DNA from: JBCDBD01 sp039184335 | GTDB taxonomy: Bacteria; Bacteroidota; Bacteroidia; Flavobacteriales; Flavobacteriaceae | Direction of reading: 5' to 3' | Assembly: GCA_039184335.1 (NCBI GenBank) | Contig: JBCDBD010000012.1 | Span: forward strand, 6,868-70,867 | DNA length: 64,000 nt | Part shown: one piece after another, positions 1-7,823 of the stretch | Numbering within the stretch: position 1 is the first letter of the stretch | Layout: each line of letters begins with the position of its first letter | Made by a program: the position numbers and the translations under genes | Notes under the pieces: model-generated | What the model was told of the DNA's origin: nothing | The model's database searches: none | What the model saw: only the letters and a program-made list of their open reading frames with translations

Positions 1-479
1 TGGTCGTTAAGTTCGTACGACTTATCCCTTTTGGGATCATAATAGGCTATCGTTCCCCTATTGGCATCCAATAAATTCTGCTGCCCCTGCATACAATTGT
101 CCCAAGTGGGGGCGTTGCTGTCCTCAAAATCAGCCATAAAGGTCTTGGCTCCAGAGTTCAGGGCGTTGATGACCATCTTTCGATCCACCGGACCGGTGAT
201 CTCGACCCTTCTATCTTGCAGGTCTTTGGGAATATAGGCTACTTGCCAGTCTGTCTTGCGGGTTTGCTCGGTCTCTTTTGGAAAAGTGGGAAAAATTCCG
301 CTGTCAAACGCGACCTGTTGCTTTAGGCGCTCATGCAATAGCTGCAATCGAGACCTGTCGAACTTTTTGTGCAGTTCAATCAAAAACTCCAAAGCGGCAT
401 CGGTCAGCAATTCTGGGTAATAGGTAGTAACCCCTTTTGAAAACTGTAATTCTGTTCGTGTAATCAATGTGTCTTCCAT
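1..479 (-). CDS. aceB: Malate synthase A, N-terminal part (cut by window edge)
   Basis: About 159 N-terminal residues are present; the gene continues past base 1. Malate synthase condenses glyoxylate with acetyl-CoA to malate, the second step of the glyoxylate shunt in the cytoplasm. The reading shows the family stretch ITGPVDRKMVINALNSGAKT followed by FMADFEDSNAPTW, typical of the start of the barrel of the A-type enzyme. The ATG at 477-479 lies 7 bases from a perfect -7 promoter box, so the transcript may have almost no leader. It diverges from an ScfR/RamB-type regulator, a family known in actinobacteria to control glyoxylate-shunt genes, which supports both calls. The isocitrate lyase gene is not visible but could lie just beyond the edge. 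Confidence 0.93.
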   Translation of the reverse strand, partial: MEDTLITRTELQFSKGVTTYYPELLTDAALEFLIELHKKFDRSRLQLLHERLKQQVAFDSGIFPTFPKETEQTRKTDWQVAYIPKDLQDRRVEITGPVDRKMVINALNSGAKTFMADFEDSNAPTWDNCMQGQQNLLDANRGTIAYYDPKRDKSYELND

Positions 480-486
480 GGCAAAT

Positions 487-494
487 CAAATTTA
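487..494 (-). promoter_or_regulatory. -7 promoter element of aceB
   Basis: Read on the minus strand this is TAAATTTG, a full match to the Bacteroidota TAnnTTTG box. It ends 7 bases before the aceB ATG, so transcription should start at or within a few bases of the start codon. Confidence 0.6.
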
Positions 495-530
495 TACGGA
501 CAATGTTAGGATATATTTTTCGAAAAAACA

Positions 531-582
531 AGCGAACGTTCGCTAATTTTAAATAGTACGCTATTTTTAACATATTCGCAAA
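531..582. promoter_or_regulatory. Operator-like repeat array between aceB and the regulator
   Basis: A perfect 14-bp palindrome, AGCGAACGTTCGCT, occupies 531-544. Its right half starts a series of three copies of a TTCGCwAA-like octamer at 539-546 (TTCGCTAA), 557-564 (TACGCTAT) and 575-582 (TTCGCAAA), spaced exactly 18 bp apart. The first two copies agree over about 15 bp including the T-rich flank. The last copy falls between the likely -33 and -7 regions of the regulator gene, as expected for autorepression. The best-known RamB site in Corynebacterium (TTTGCAAA core) is similar to the third copy. Confidence 0.6.
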
Positions 583-588
583 ATGGAC

Positions 589-596
589 TATCTTTG
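589..596 (+). promoter_or_regulatory. -7 promoter element of the scfR-like gene
   Basis: TATCTTTG, a perfect match to the Bacteroidota -7 consensus, 10 bases before the ATG at 607. It lies downstream of the ATG at 583, which would therefore not be transcribed; this decides the start at 607. Confidence 0.65.
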
Positions 597-606
597 CTCG
601 CACATC

Positions 607-2082
607 ATGGAAGACGAATACATTAAACTGGTCTTTGGCCTAAAGCTCAAACAACTACGGGTAAAAAAAAACCTGTCCCTTTTCGGACTGTCGAAGTTGA
701 CCGGTTTGTCAAAATCGTACCTTAACGAGATTGAAAAGGGAAAAAAATACCCCAAGACCGATAAGATTGCACTACTTGCCGAAAAACTTCAGGTACCCTA
801 TGACAATCTGGTCTCCCTAAAACTGGACAAAAACCTTGCCCCTATTGGGGAACTGTTACAATCCAAGGTCCTGAAAGAACTTCCCTTAGACCTATTTGGC
901 ATCAAAGAAGGGGACCTCATCGATATTGTGGCCAATGCCCCCACAAAAGTCAATGCCTTTATCAGCACAGTCATTGAAATTGCCAAGCACTATAACTTCG
1001 GCAGGGAGAGTTTTTACCTCGCCGCTGTGCGATCTTACCAAGAGGCCAACCAAAATTTTTTTCCTGAACTGGAAGAAACCGTATTAAAATTTGCAGAAGC
1101 CTATCAGATCGATCTTGGCCGATCGGTCCATTCTGCTGAACTGGAAGAAATTCTTGTGGAGGAGTATGGGTATATCATCAACAATGAAGAGCTCACCAAA
1201 TACCAAGAGCTCGACAATCTGAGGTCCATTTTTGTACCCAAGACCAAGACCTTGCTCGTGGCCAGCCATATTGATGAACCCCAGCGTACCTTTATCTATG
1301 CCAAGGAACTGGGATACAATTTTATGAACATCAAAGAACGGCTCTACACCTTCACATGGATAAAGTTTGATAATTTTGACCAAGTGCTCCACAATCTGTT
1401 TGCCTCTTATTTTGCCGGTGCCCTCATCATCCCCAGACAATTGTTTACCACGCACATTGACAAATTTTTGGACAAACCCCAATTGGACAAAACCTTTTTA
1501 AGTGGCATCAAAAACCGTTACAATGCTTCCCCGGAATCTTTGTACCAAAGATTGACCAATATTTTGCCTACAGACTATCATTTGGAGAATCTCTTTTTTC
1601 TGCGTTTTGGATATCAAAAAGGAAGTCAACGGTATCATCTGAACAAAGAACTGCACCTGACCCACCAACATTCGCCACATGGCAACGAGGCAAATGAAAA
1701 ATACTGCCGCAGGTGGGCCTCCATTCGTGTTTTACAGGAAATCTCAAAAAACGAGGGGGAACATCACATGGACGTGCAAATCTCACACTATCCCGATGAT
1801 GGTCTTTCTTATCTCATTTTGGCATCGGCCACCAAAGACCCATTCAAGCAAGATTCGTATCGCAGTGTAAGTATCGGTCTACTTATCAACAACCCATTAC
1901 GGAAAAAGGTAAAATTTCTGGACGACCCAGCCATACAGACCTTTGATGTCGGTGTTACCTGCGAGCGATGTTCCATCAACAATTGTGAAGTGCGCCAGAG
2001 TCCACCAACCATCTTACAACAACAGGAAAAGAACAAAAAGACCGAAAACGTGGTCAAGTCCCTCCAGAAAAAACTTGGTTAA
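607..2082 (+). CDS. ScfR/RamB-type XRE-family regulator of acetate/short-chain acyl metabolism
   Basis: A 491-residue DNA-binding protein. Residues about 5-60 form an XRE helix-turn-helix (LKQLRVKKNLSLFGLSKLTG, then SKSYLNEIEKGKKYP). The middle resembles the ImmA/IrrE-like domain and the C-terminus the DUF2083 region, with a Cys-rich tail (CERCSINNCEVRQ). This is the architecture of RamB and ScfR/PrpC2-type regulators, which sense acyl-CoA status and control the glyoxylate shunt or propionate genes. The gene diverges from aceB, the expected target. ATG 607 is preferred to ATG 583 because the -7 box lies between them. It converges with the mutarotase gene, with stops overlapping by 4 bp. The effector is not known from sequence. 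Confidence 0.85.
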   Translation: MEDEYIKLVFGLKLKQLRVKKNLSLFGLSKLTGLSKSYLNEIEKGKKYPKTDKIALLAEKLQVPYDNLVSLKLDKNLAPIGELLQSKVLKELPLDLFGIKEGDLIDIVANAPTKVNAFISTVIEIAKHYNFGRESFYLAAVRSYQEANQNFFPELEETVLKFAEAYQIDLGRSVHSAELEEILVEEYGYIINNEELTKYQELDNLRSIFVPKTKTLLVASHIDEPQRTFIYAKELGYNFMNIKERLYTFTWIKFDNFDQVLHNLFASYFAGALIIPRQLFTTHIDKFLDKPQLDKTFLSGIKNRYNASPESLYQRLTNILPTDYHLENLFFLRFGYQKGSQRYHLNKELHLTHQHSPHGNEANEKYCRRWASIRVLQEISKNEGEHHMDVQISHYPDDGLSYLILASATKDPFKQDSYRSVSIGLLINNPLRKKVKFLDDPAIQTFDVGVTCERCSINNCEVRQSPPTILQQQEKNKKTENVVKSLQKKLG

Positions 2083-2855
2083 CCGTTCACGGTCAACAAC
2101 ACCTTAAATCGGGCATCACCATTCAGGTACTGAAACCCGGTATGCAGATCACGTTGTTCAACGGCATATGGATAAAAGGAGATGGGTTCGATGCAAACCA
2201 TATTGCGCACTTCTGTCCAGAGCATAAAATGCCCAAAACCTTCTGTAGCAATGCTAATGTCTTTCTTATCTTTTAGGGTAATCTTGGAACAATCAGCTAC
2301 CTGGAATGCTCTACCGCCCACGGCCAACACTTCATCCAAGGTAATCTCTTTCTGGTCGGTTACGATAACCGGATCCCCAACATGCAGTTTAAAGGCCGGA
2401 TGGTACCCCAGCATAAAGGGCATCTCTTTTTCCCCTGATACTACAAAGCCAATTTCAAGACCGTTTTCCGTTAGTTCAAAAGATTTTTCAAAACTGAAGC
2501 TGTAGGGCCATACCAGGCGCTGCTTATCAGAGTTCCCAGGGAATTTCGAGTTGATGATCGGGGTGCCCGCCTTATAGTCTTTTTGAAACACAGCCGTAGT
2601 TTCAGTTTGGGAAACCAGCACATAGTCAAGTTCACGCAGCAGGCCATGCTGATCTTGAATTGCTGTGGCCCTTGGCACCTGCACACGAAAACCAGCTTCA
2701 TTTACCGGCCCGATGATGGGAAACATCTCGGTATCGGCACTTCGCCAACCCGGACTTCCCTTTTGATGAATACATTCATGGGCATTGACTTTATAGCCGA
2801 CCAATTCCCCTTGGTCAATGGAGACTTTTTGATTGCTTGACTGTAATTGTATCAT
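2079..2855 (-). CDS. Aldose 1-epimerase (mutarotase) family protein
   Basis: A 258-residue protein of the galactose mutarotase-like fold, which interconverts alpha and beta anomers of sugars or sugar phosphates. Visible family marks are the N-terminal strand with GSPGWRS, FPIIGPVN (the usual FP..G.V block), the MLGYHPAFKL segment with the conserved His-Pro pair, and ICIEPISFYP-like MVCIEPISFYPY near the end. ATG at 2855 gives the common MIQLQ-type start; an in-frame ATG at 2888 would add 11 residues. It ends against the regulator gene and stands alone otherwise. Substrate cannot be told; members of this subgroup are usually annotated only as aldose 1-epimerase family. Confidence 0.85.
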   Translation of the reverse strand: MIQLQSSNQKVSIDQGELVGYKVNAHECIHQKGSPGWRSADTEMFPIIGPVNEAGFRVQVPRATAIQDQHGLLRELDYVLVSQTETTAVFQKDYKAGTPIINSKFPGNSDKQRLVWPYSFSFEKSFELTENGLEIGFVVSGEKEMPFMLGYHPAFKLHVGDPVIVTDQKEITLDEVLAVGGRAFQVADCSKITLKDKKDISIATEGFGHFMLWTEVRNMVCIEPISFYPYAVEQRDLHTGFQYLNGDARFKVLLTVNG

Positions 2856-2967
2856 TTTGGTTATTGATTGCTGGGTCTTTAGATCCATAGTGTTGCTCTT
2901 TGGGTCAAGGCCGCTATGGTTTTGAGATTGAACGTCTCAAATTTTTTGAGCCTGAAGATACCAAAAT

Positions 2968-3948
2968 CTAATCGATAAATCCTTGGGCGCGCATCCATTC
3001 GTCATTGAACATTTTGCCTACATAACGGCTACCATGGTCGTGGAACAGCACGACTACCACATCATCTTTCTTAAAATGGTCCCTTAGCTGTAAAACCCCC
3101 TTGATGGCAGCGCCTGCCGAATTGCCCAAAAACATACCTTCTTCCTTGGCCAACCGTTGGGTGTATACCGCAGCGTCTTTGTCAGTCACTTTTGTAAAAC
3201 CATCGATAATGTCAAAGTTGACATTTTTGGGCAGTATATCTTCCCCGATGCCCTCGGTAATATAAGGGTAGATTTCATTCTCATCGAACACCCCGGTTTC
3301 ATGGTATTTTTTAAATACCGATCCATACGTGTCAACCCCCCATACCTTCACCTTGGGGTTTTGTGCTTTCAAATAACTCCCTACTCCTGAAATGGTACCC
3401 CCAGTTCCGACACCGACTACAAAATGGGTTACCTTGCCGGCCGTCTGCTGCCAAATTTCAGGACCCGTACTCTGGTAGTGCGCTTTACTATTAGATGGGT
3501 TATCGTATTGGTTCACATACCACGAATTGGGTATCTCGGTCGCCAAACGCCTAGCGGTAGAATAATAGCTTTGCGGATCATCTGGGGCTACATCGGTCGG
3601 ACAAACGTGCACTTCACTGCCCACAGCCTTGAGAATATCCATTTTCTCTTTTGACTGTTTATCGCTCATCACACAGATCATGCGATAGCCCTTAACAATA
3701 GCCGCCAAGGCCAGCCCCATGCCCGTATTGCCCGAGGTGCCCTCAATGATGGTACCCCCGGGTTTTAATATGCCAGCAGCCTCAGCATCTTCTACCATCT
3801 GCAGTGCCATACGGTCTTTGACCGAGTTGCCCGGATTAAATGTTTCATATTTAGCCAATACCAAACAGGGCAGTTCAGCAGTCAGGGCATTGATTTTCAC
3901 CAAAGGCGTATTACCAATGGTTTCCAAGATATTCTTTGCATATTCCAT
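2968..3948 (-). CDS. PLP-dependent cysteine synthase / cystathionine beta-synthase-like enzyme
   Basis: A 326-residue fold-type II PLP enzyme. The lysine that binds PLP is in NPGNSVKDR, the phosphate/substrate loop is TSGNTGMGLA, the glycine-rich loop is GTGGTISG, and SAGAAIKG lies near the C-terminus. The family makes cysteine from O-acetylserine or cystathionine from serine and homocysteine; the tail FHDHGSRYVGKMFNDEW resembles flavobacterial cystathionine beta-synthases without the regulatory CBS domains, so either activity is possible. The start is set at 3948 because a -7 box sits at 3956-3963; the longer open frame to 4035 runs into the next gene and lies upstream of that promoter. Confidence 0.85.
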   Translation of the reverse strand: MEYAKNILETIGNTPLVKINALTAELPCLVLAKYETFNPGNSVKDRMALQMVEDAEAAGILKPGGTIIEGTSGNTGMGLALAAIVKGYRMICVMSDKQSKEKMDILKAVGSEVHVCPTDVAPDDPQSYYSTARRLATEIPNSWYVNQYDNPSNSKAHYQSTGPEIWQQTAGKVTHFVVGVGTGGTISGVGSYLKAQNPKVKVWGVDTYGSVFKKYHETGVFDENEIYPYITEGIGEDILPKNVNFDIIDGFTKVTDKDAAVYTQRLAKEEGMFLGNSAGAAIKGVLQLRDHFKKDDVVVVLFHDHGSRYVGKMFNDEWMRAQGFID

Positions 3949-3955
3949 ACTGCCG

Positions 3956-3963
3956 CAAAGATA
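3956..3963 (-). promoter_or_regulatory. -7 promoter element of the cysteine synthase-like gene
   Basis: TATCTTTG on the minus strand, ending 7 bases before the ATG at 3948. A leaderless or nearly leaderless transcript is implied. Confidence 0.6.
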
Positions 3964-3988
3964 GCTGTTACCCATAAATTTTTGTGCG

Positions 3989-5230
3989 CTACTCGAACTT
4001 AATGGCCCTGACCGGCGTAATTTTGGTAATGGCATAAGATGGTACCAACAACATGAGCAGACATAGTGCCATCACCCCAAAATTCAGTAAGAGCACCGTA
4101 CCGATATCAATATGTACGGGAACATATTCAATGTAATATTCTTCAGGATTGGGAAACTTTAAAAATCGATAGTTTTGCTGCAATAGCAGCAGACCCATAC
4201 CAATACCATTGCCCCATAACAGACCGATCCCGATCAAATAGGCTGCATTGTACAAAAACACCTTTCGTATGCTCCAATTTGCTGAGCCCAATGCCTTGAG
4301 TATGCCAATCATTTGGGTCCGTTCCAGTATCAACACCAACAAAGCGGTAATCATATTGATCCCGCCCACAACAATCATAATACCGATAATAAGCGCAATA
4401 TTAAAATCGAAGAGACCGATCCATTCAAAAATCTTATAATATTTGTTCTTGATGTTTTGGGTGTCTAAGGTAGATTGGGTCTTCCCATATATTTCATTGC
4501 TTTTTTGGTCAATCAGATCAAAATCTTCCAAAAAGACCTCGAAATTACCAACTTCATCGGCCTTCCATTTGTTCATTCGTTGAATGTGTCGAATATCGAC
4601 AAACACATAATCTCGATCCAATTCCTCAAATCCGCTCTCATAAATTCCAACAATCTTGAACTTTCTGTTGTTGGGTACTTTCGAGGGGTCATCGTCTTTG
4701 AGAAAAACCGCAAAAAAATCATCTCCAGACCGTAATTGCAACAGGTTCGCCTTCAAGCTTGAAACAAGCACCTCATCATTTAATTCGCCCGAATAATCGG
4801 GCAGTCTACCCTCGACCAGGTATTCTTCAAAAAAAGACCAATTGTAGTCCTTGCCCACCCCTTTGGCCAACATGCCCTCAAAAGTGTCTTCGGTTCTGAT
4901 GATACCACCTTTGGTGGCCACTGCCTGTACATGCAAAATACCGTCGACATCCTTAAACTCCGGATAAAAGTCCTGTTGCAGTGAAACGGGCACCACCGAA
5001 ACCTCAGAGGTGTTGTTATCGTAATTAAAAATTTGGATATGCCCATTGAACGCAGCCACTTTTTCCCTGATCTTATACTTGAGCCCGACACCGGTCGTAA
5101 TAGCAACCAACATCATCACTACACCGATGGCAATGGCCGCTATGGCTATTTTTATTATCGGGGCAGAAATACTAATTTTATGCTCCTTCCCTGTAATCAG
5201 GCGTTTGGCAATAAACAACTCTAAATTCAA
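3989..5230 (-). CDS. LolC/LolE-type ABC transporter permease (FtsX domain)
   Basis: A 413-residue inner-membrane permease. An N-terminal membrane helix (about 23-48, IIKIAIAAIAIGVVMMLVAI) is followed by a large periplasmic MacB/Lol-like domain (about 50-260) and three C-terminal helices (about 270-400). It ends with ITPVRAIKFE, the usual FtsX-family tail. Relatives extract lipoproteins from the inner membrane together with an ATPase (LolD), which is not adjacent here. The reading frame has no ATG at the right place: the start MNLELFIAKRL uses TTG at 5228-5230, and the open frame cannot begin with ATG further upstream without losing this conserved start. Its probable -7 box lies in the start of the divergent namZ-like gene. 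Confidence 0.85.
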   Translation of the reverse strand: MNLELFIAKRLITGKEHKISISAPIIKIAIAAIAIGVVMMLVAITTGVGLKYKIREKVAAFNGHIQIFNYDNNTSEVSVVPVSLQQDFYPEFKDVDGILHVQAVATKGGIIRTEDTFEGMLAKGVGKDYNWSFFEEYLVEGRLPDYSGELNDEVLVSSLKANLLQLRSGDDFFAVFLKDDDPSKVPNNRKFKIVGIYESGFEELDRDYVFVDIRHIQRMNKWKADEVGNFEVFLEDFDLIDQKSNEIYGKTQSTLDTQNIKNKYYKIFEWIGLFDFNIALIIGIMIVVGGINMITALLVLILERTQMIGILKALGSANWSIRKVFLYNAAYLIGIGLLWGNGIGMGLLLLQQNYRFLKFPNPEEYYIEYVPVHIDIGTVLLLNFGVMALCLLMLLVPSYAITKITPVRAIKFE

Positions 5231-5248
5231 CGGATGCCTCTTTTATCG

Positions 5249-6460
5249 ATGTTCAAAAGTACAGTTTTCTTATTGGTTTTTGTTGTCTCTGCTTGTGGGC
5301 AACACCCCAAACAAGATGCTGCCCAAAGGCTTGAAAATAAAAATGACACCGTGGGTAACGTCATCGTAGGGGCCAATCGTACCAAAATGTACTTGCCATT
5401 GCTCAAAGGCCTCCATGTGGCCATTGTGGCCAACCCAACCAGTGTGGTCTTTACGAAAAAAGGGTATACCCATGTGGTGGACACCCTTTTGGCAAGGGGG
5501 ATTCAGGTACAAAAGGTATTCGCCCCGGAACACGGGTTTCGCGGCAAGGCTGACGCAGGGGAAAAGATACCCGATGGAACGGATACCAAAACAGGACTTC
5601 CCCTTATCTCACTGTATGGAAAAAATCGAAAACCTACTCCTGAACAACTTGAAGGGTTGGATATGGTGGTATTTGATATTCAAGATGTGGGCGTACGCTT
5701 TTACACCTATATTGCGACCCTGCAATTGGTCATGGAAGCCTGTGCTGAAAAAGGAATTCCGGTTATGGTCTTTGACCGTCCAAATCCGAATGGGCATTAT
5801 GTGGATGGCCCTACGATGAAAGCTCGACATACCAGTTTTTTGGGCATGACCGAAATTCCGCTGGTCTATGGCATGACCATCGGTGAATATGCGAAGATGA
5901 TCAATGAAGAGGGTTGGCTGGCACATGGCAAAAAAGCAGCTTTGCACATCATCACTATAAAGAACTATACCCATGCAACCCCTTATTCTTTACCCGTTCG
6001 ACCTTCACCGAACCTACCGAATGACACTGCCATCAATCTCTACCCCAGTTTAGGACTGTTTGAAGGCACCCATGTCAATGCCGGTCGCGGCACTGAATTT
6101 CAGTTTCAGCGCTATGGTGCCACTTTCTTGGATAGTACCGTGTTCAGCTTTACATATAGGCCCCAACCCAATTTTGGATCCAAGCATCCAAAGGAAGAAG
6201 GAAAAACCTGCTATGGCGAAAATTTGTCAGAACAACCCAAGATGGGTGCCGTCTCTTTGCAATGGCTGATCAAGGCATACCAAAACGCAACAGATGGCAC
6301 CAGGTTCTTCAAAACCGATTCCTTTACCAAACATGCGGGTACCGAAATATTGCGACAACAAATTGAACAGGGGCTGTCAGCGAAAGAAATCAAAGTTTCT
6401 TGGCAACCTGAACTTGACCGTTTTAGGGCTATCCGAGAAAAATACCTGATTTATGATTGA
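5249..6460 (+). CDS. namZ: Exo-beta-N-acetylmuramidase NamZ family lipoprotein (DUF1343)
   Basis: A 403-residue lipoprotein of the DUF1343 family, whose characterised member NamZ removes terminal MurNAc from peptidoglycan fragments during cell-wall recycling. A short hydrophobic signal ends in VVSAC (lipid-attached Cys at residue 16). Family blocks seen are VAIVANPTS, FAPEHGFRG, DVGVRFYTYI, VFDRPNPNG, and PSPNLPNDTAINLYPSLG followed by FEGTHVNAGRGTEFQ. The start MFKST gives a normal lipoprotein signal; an ATG five codons earlier (5234) is also possible. It converges with the hydroxylase gene, with coding ends overlapping by 10 bp. Location is periplasmic face or outer membrane, by inference from the lipobox. 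Confidence 0.87.
   Translation: MFKSTVFLLVFVVSACGQHPKQDAAQRLENKNDTVGNVIVGANRTKMYLPLLKGLHVAIVANPTSVVFTKKGYTHVVDTLLARGIQVQKVFAPEHGFRGKADAGEKIPDGTDTKTGLPLISLYGKNRKPTPEQLEGLDMVVFDIQDVGVRFYTYIATLQLVMEACAEKGIPVMVFDRPNPNGHYVDGPTMKARHTSFLGMTEIPLVYGMTIGEYAKMINEEGWLAHGKKAALHIITIKNYTHATPYSLPVRPSPNLPNDTAINLYPSLGLFEGTHVNAGRGTEFQFQRYGATFLDSTVFSFTYRPQPNFGSKHPKEEGKTCYGENLSEQPKMGAVSLQWLIKAYQNATDGTRFFKTDSFTKHAGTEILRQQIEQGLSAKEIKVSWQPELDRFRAIREKYLIYD
5254..5261 (-). promoter_or_regulatory. Possible -7 element of the Lol-type permease gene, inside namZ
   Basis: TACTTTTG on the minus strand, a full match to the -7 consensus, 24 bases before the TTG start. It lies in the first codons of the divergent namZ-like gene, so the two genes share regulatory and coding DNA. 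Confidence 0.4.
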
Positions 6461-7299
6461 TGGTTCCTGGAATCTATCGTCGTAGGCCTACGGTATGTGT
6501 GAAAGGGCTGTTTCAACAGTCCAGTGATACTGCTGTTTTCCTTTTCATCAGGAAAAGTATCTACGCCATAGGTGATTTTTTCAGTATCCAATTTCATGTA
6601 AGTGCCAAAAAGCCGATCCCAAATCGAAAAGATATTGCCATAGTTTGAATCGGTATAGGGCAATACAAAATGGTGGTGCACCTTGTGCATGTCAGGAGAC
6701 ACGATGATCCAACTCAATACCTCATCGAGCTTTCGGGGCAGTCGAATATTGGCATGGTTAAACTGTGACAACACCACAGAAAGGCTCTGGTAAAGCATGA
6801 TGACCCCGATAGGGGCACCAACCACAAAAACGCCCATCAGCGTAAATACATATCGAATCAGGCTCTCCAACGGATGGTGCCTATTTGCAGTAGTCGTATC
6901 CACGTTGTGATCGGAATGGTGTACCAAATGGATCATCCATAGGGGCTTGATCTTGTGTTCGACCCAATGTGCCGTATAGGCCCCAATTAAATCTAAAAGC
7001 AAGACGCCTAAAAAAACATAGGCCCACAGCGGCATTTCAGGCATCCAATTAATGATACCAAATTGATGTTCAATAGTCCAATCTGATGTCTTTAACAGCA
7101 GAAATGCCAACGGAAAATTCACGACAATGGTGGTCAACGTAAAAAAGAAGTTGGGTACGGCGTGCCGCCACTTTCTGTACTTTACGTCAAAAAGAGGCAC
7201 AATACCTTCCAAAATCCAAAAAAACGTGATTCCCCCGACCAGAATAAGACTTCGATGTAGTGCCGGTATCGTTTCAAAGTAATTCATCAACTGCTCCAT
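6451..7299 (-). CDS. Sterol desaturase / fatty acid hydroxylase superfamily membrane protein
   Basis: A 282-residue membrane protein with the di-iron histidine pattern of the family: HWVEH, HLVHHSDHNVD and HKVHHHF, plus NRHHP. Hydrophobic segments occur at about 15-35, 50-70, 90-110 and 145-170. Such enzymes hydroxylate or desaturate lipids (sterols, fatty acids, carotenoids) at the membrane using oxygen. The subgroup found in Bacteroidota has no fixed substrate; carotenoid hydroxylation is only a possibility. The ATG at 7299 is 4 bases from a -7 box. It is convergent with the muramidase gene; upstream lies the YkgJ-like gene in the same direction, 20 bp away. Confidence 0.88.
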   Translation of the reverse strand: MEQLMNYFETIPALHRSLILVGGITFFWILEGIVPLFDVKYRKWRHAVPNFFFTLTTIVVNFPLAFLLLKTSDWTIEHQFGIINWMPEMPLWAYVFLGVLLLDLIGAYTAHWVEHKIKPLWMIHLVHHSDHNVDTTTANRHHPLESLIRYVFTLMGVFVVGAPIGVIMLYQSLSVVLSQFNHANIRLPRKLDEVLSWIIVSPDMHKVHHHFVLPYTDSNYGNIFSIWDRLFGTYMKLDTEKITYGVDTFPDEKENSSITGLLKQPFHTYRRPTTIDSRNHQS

Positions 7300-7303
7300 A
7301 GCC

Positions 7304-7311
7304 CAAAGATA
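7304..7311 (-). promoter_or_regulatory. -7 promoter element of the hydroxylase gene
   Basis: TATCTTTG on the minus strand in the 20-bp gap behind the YkgJ-like gene, 4 bases from the ATG. It suggests separate, leaderless expression of the hydroxylase rather than read-through only. Confidence 0.55.
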
Positions 7312-7319
7312 CGAAATCG

Positions 7320-7823
7320 TTATAGTTTAAGACGTTGTCCCATGGCCTCAACAATGCGGAAGGCTGCGGGACATATGGCTACATTCTTTAAGGTCAAATG
7401 GCCGATTTGGTGAAATTTCTTTCGATCGGTATGTGGAAATTCACGGCAAGCCTTTGGCCGTATATCATAGATCATACAATGGTTATCGGCCCCCAAAAAT
7501 GTACAGGGCACCTCTTGAAGCACATAATCATTTTCTTCATCAAGCCGTAGGTACCGCTCGATAAAAACCGAAGGCTTTATTCGCATCGATTTTGAAATCC
7601 GCTGAATATCGATATTGGTAAACAGGGGGCCTGTGGTCTTACAGCAATTGGCGCAGGTCAGACAATCCGTTCTTTCAAATTCTGCTTCATGGAGTTCTTG
7701 CATGACATAGTCCAGATTTTTGGGCGGTCTACGTTTCAGTTTGGCAAACAACGCTTTGTGCGAAGCATGTTTTTCTTTCGCTTTTTCTGGTAGATCTTCC
7801 AATACTGACAACTTTATGCACAA
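7320..7823 (-). CDS. YkgJ-type cysteine cluster protein (putative zinc- or iron-binding)
   Basis: About 160 residues with the YkgJ/UPF0153 cysteine pattern: DCLTCANCCK near residue 55, VPCTFLG and HCMIYDIRPKACREFP in the middle, ICPAA near the end. Eight clustered Cys suggest a bound metal or Fe-S centre; the function of the family is unknown. There is no ATG before residue 41, so translation begins at a TTG: 7823 overlaps the divergent methyltransferase start by 8 bp, while TTG at 7802 would avoid this and keep the likely family start. I list the longest form. It lies upstream of the hydroxylase gene on the same strand. Confidence 0.75.
   Translation of the reverse strand: MCIKLSVLEDLPEKAKEKHASHKALFAKLKRRPPKNLDYVMQELHEAEFERTDCLTCANCCKTTGPLFTNIDIQRISKSMRIKPSVFIERYLRLDEENDYVLQEVPCTFLGADNHCMIYDIRPKACREFPHTDRKKFHQIGHLTLKNVAICPAAFRIVEAMGQRLKL

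Noticed and set aside
583..606. Upstream ATG of the regulator gene
   Set aside because: A perfect -7 box lies downstream of it, so it would not be in the transcript.
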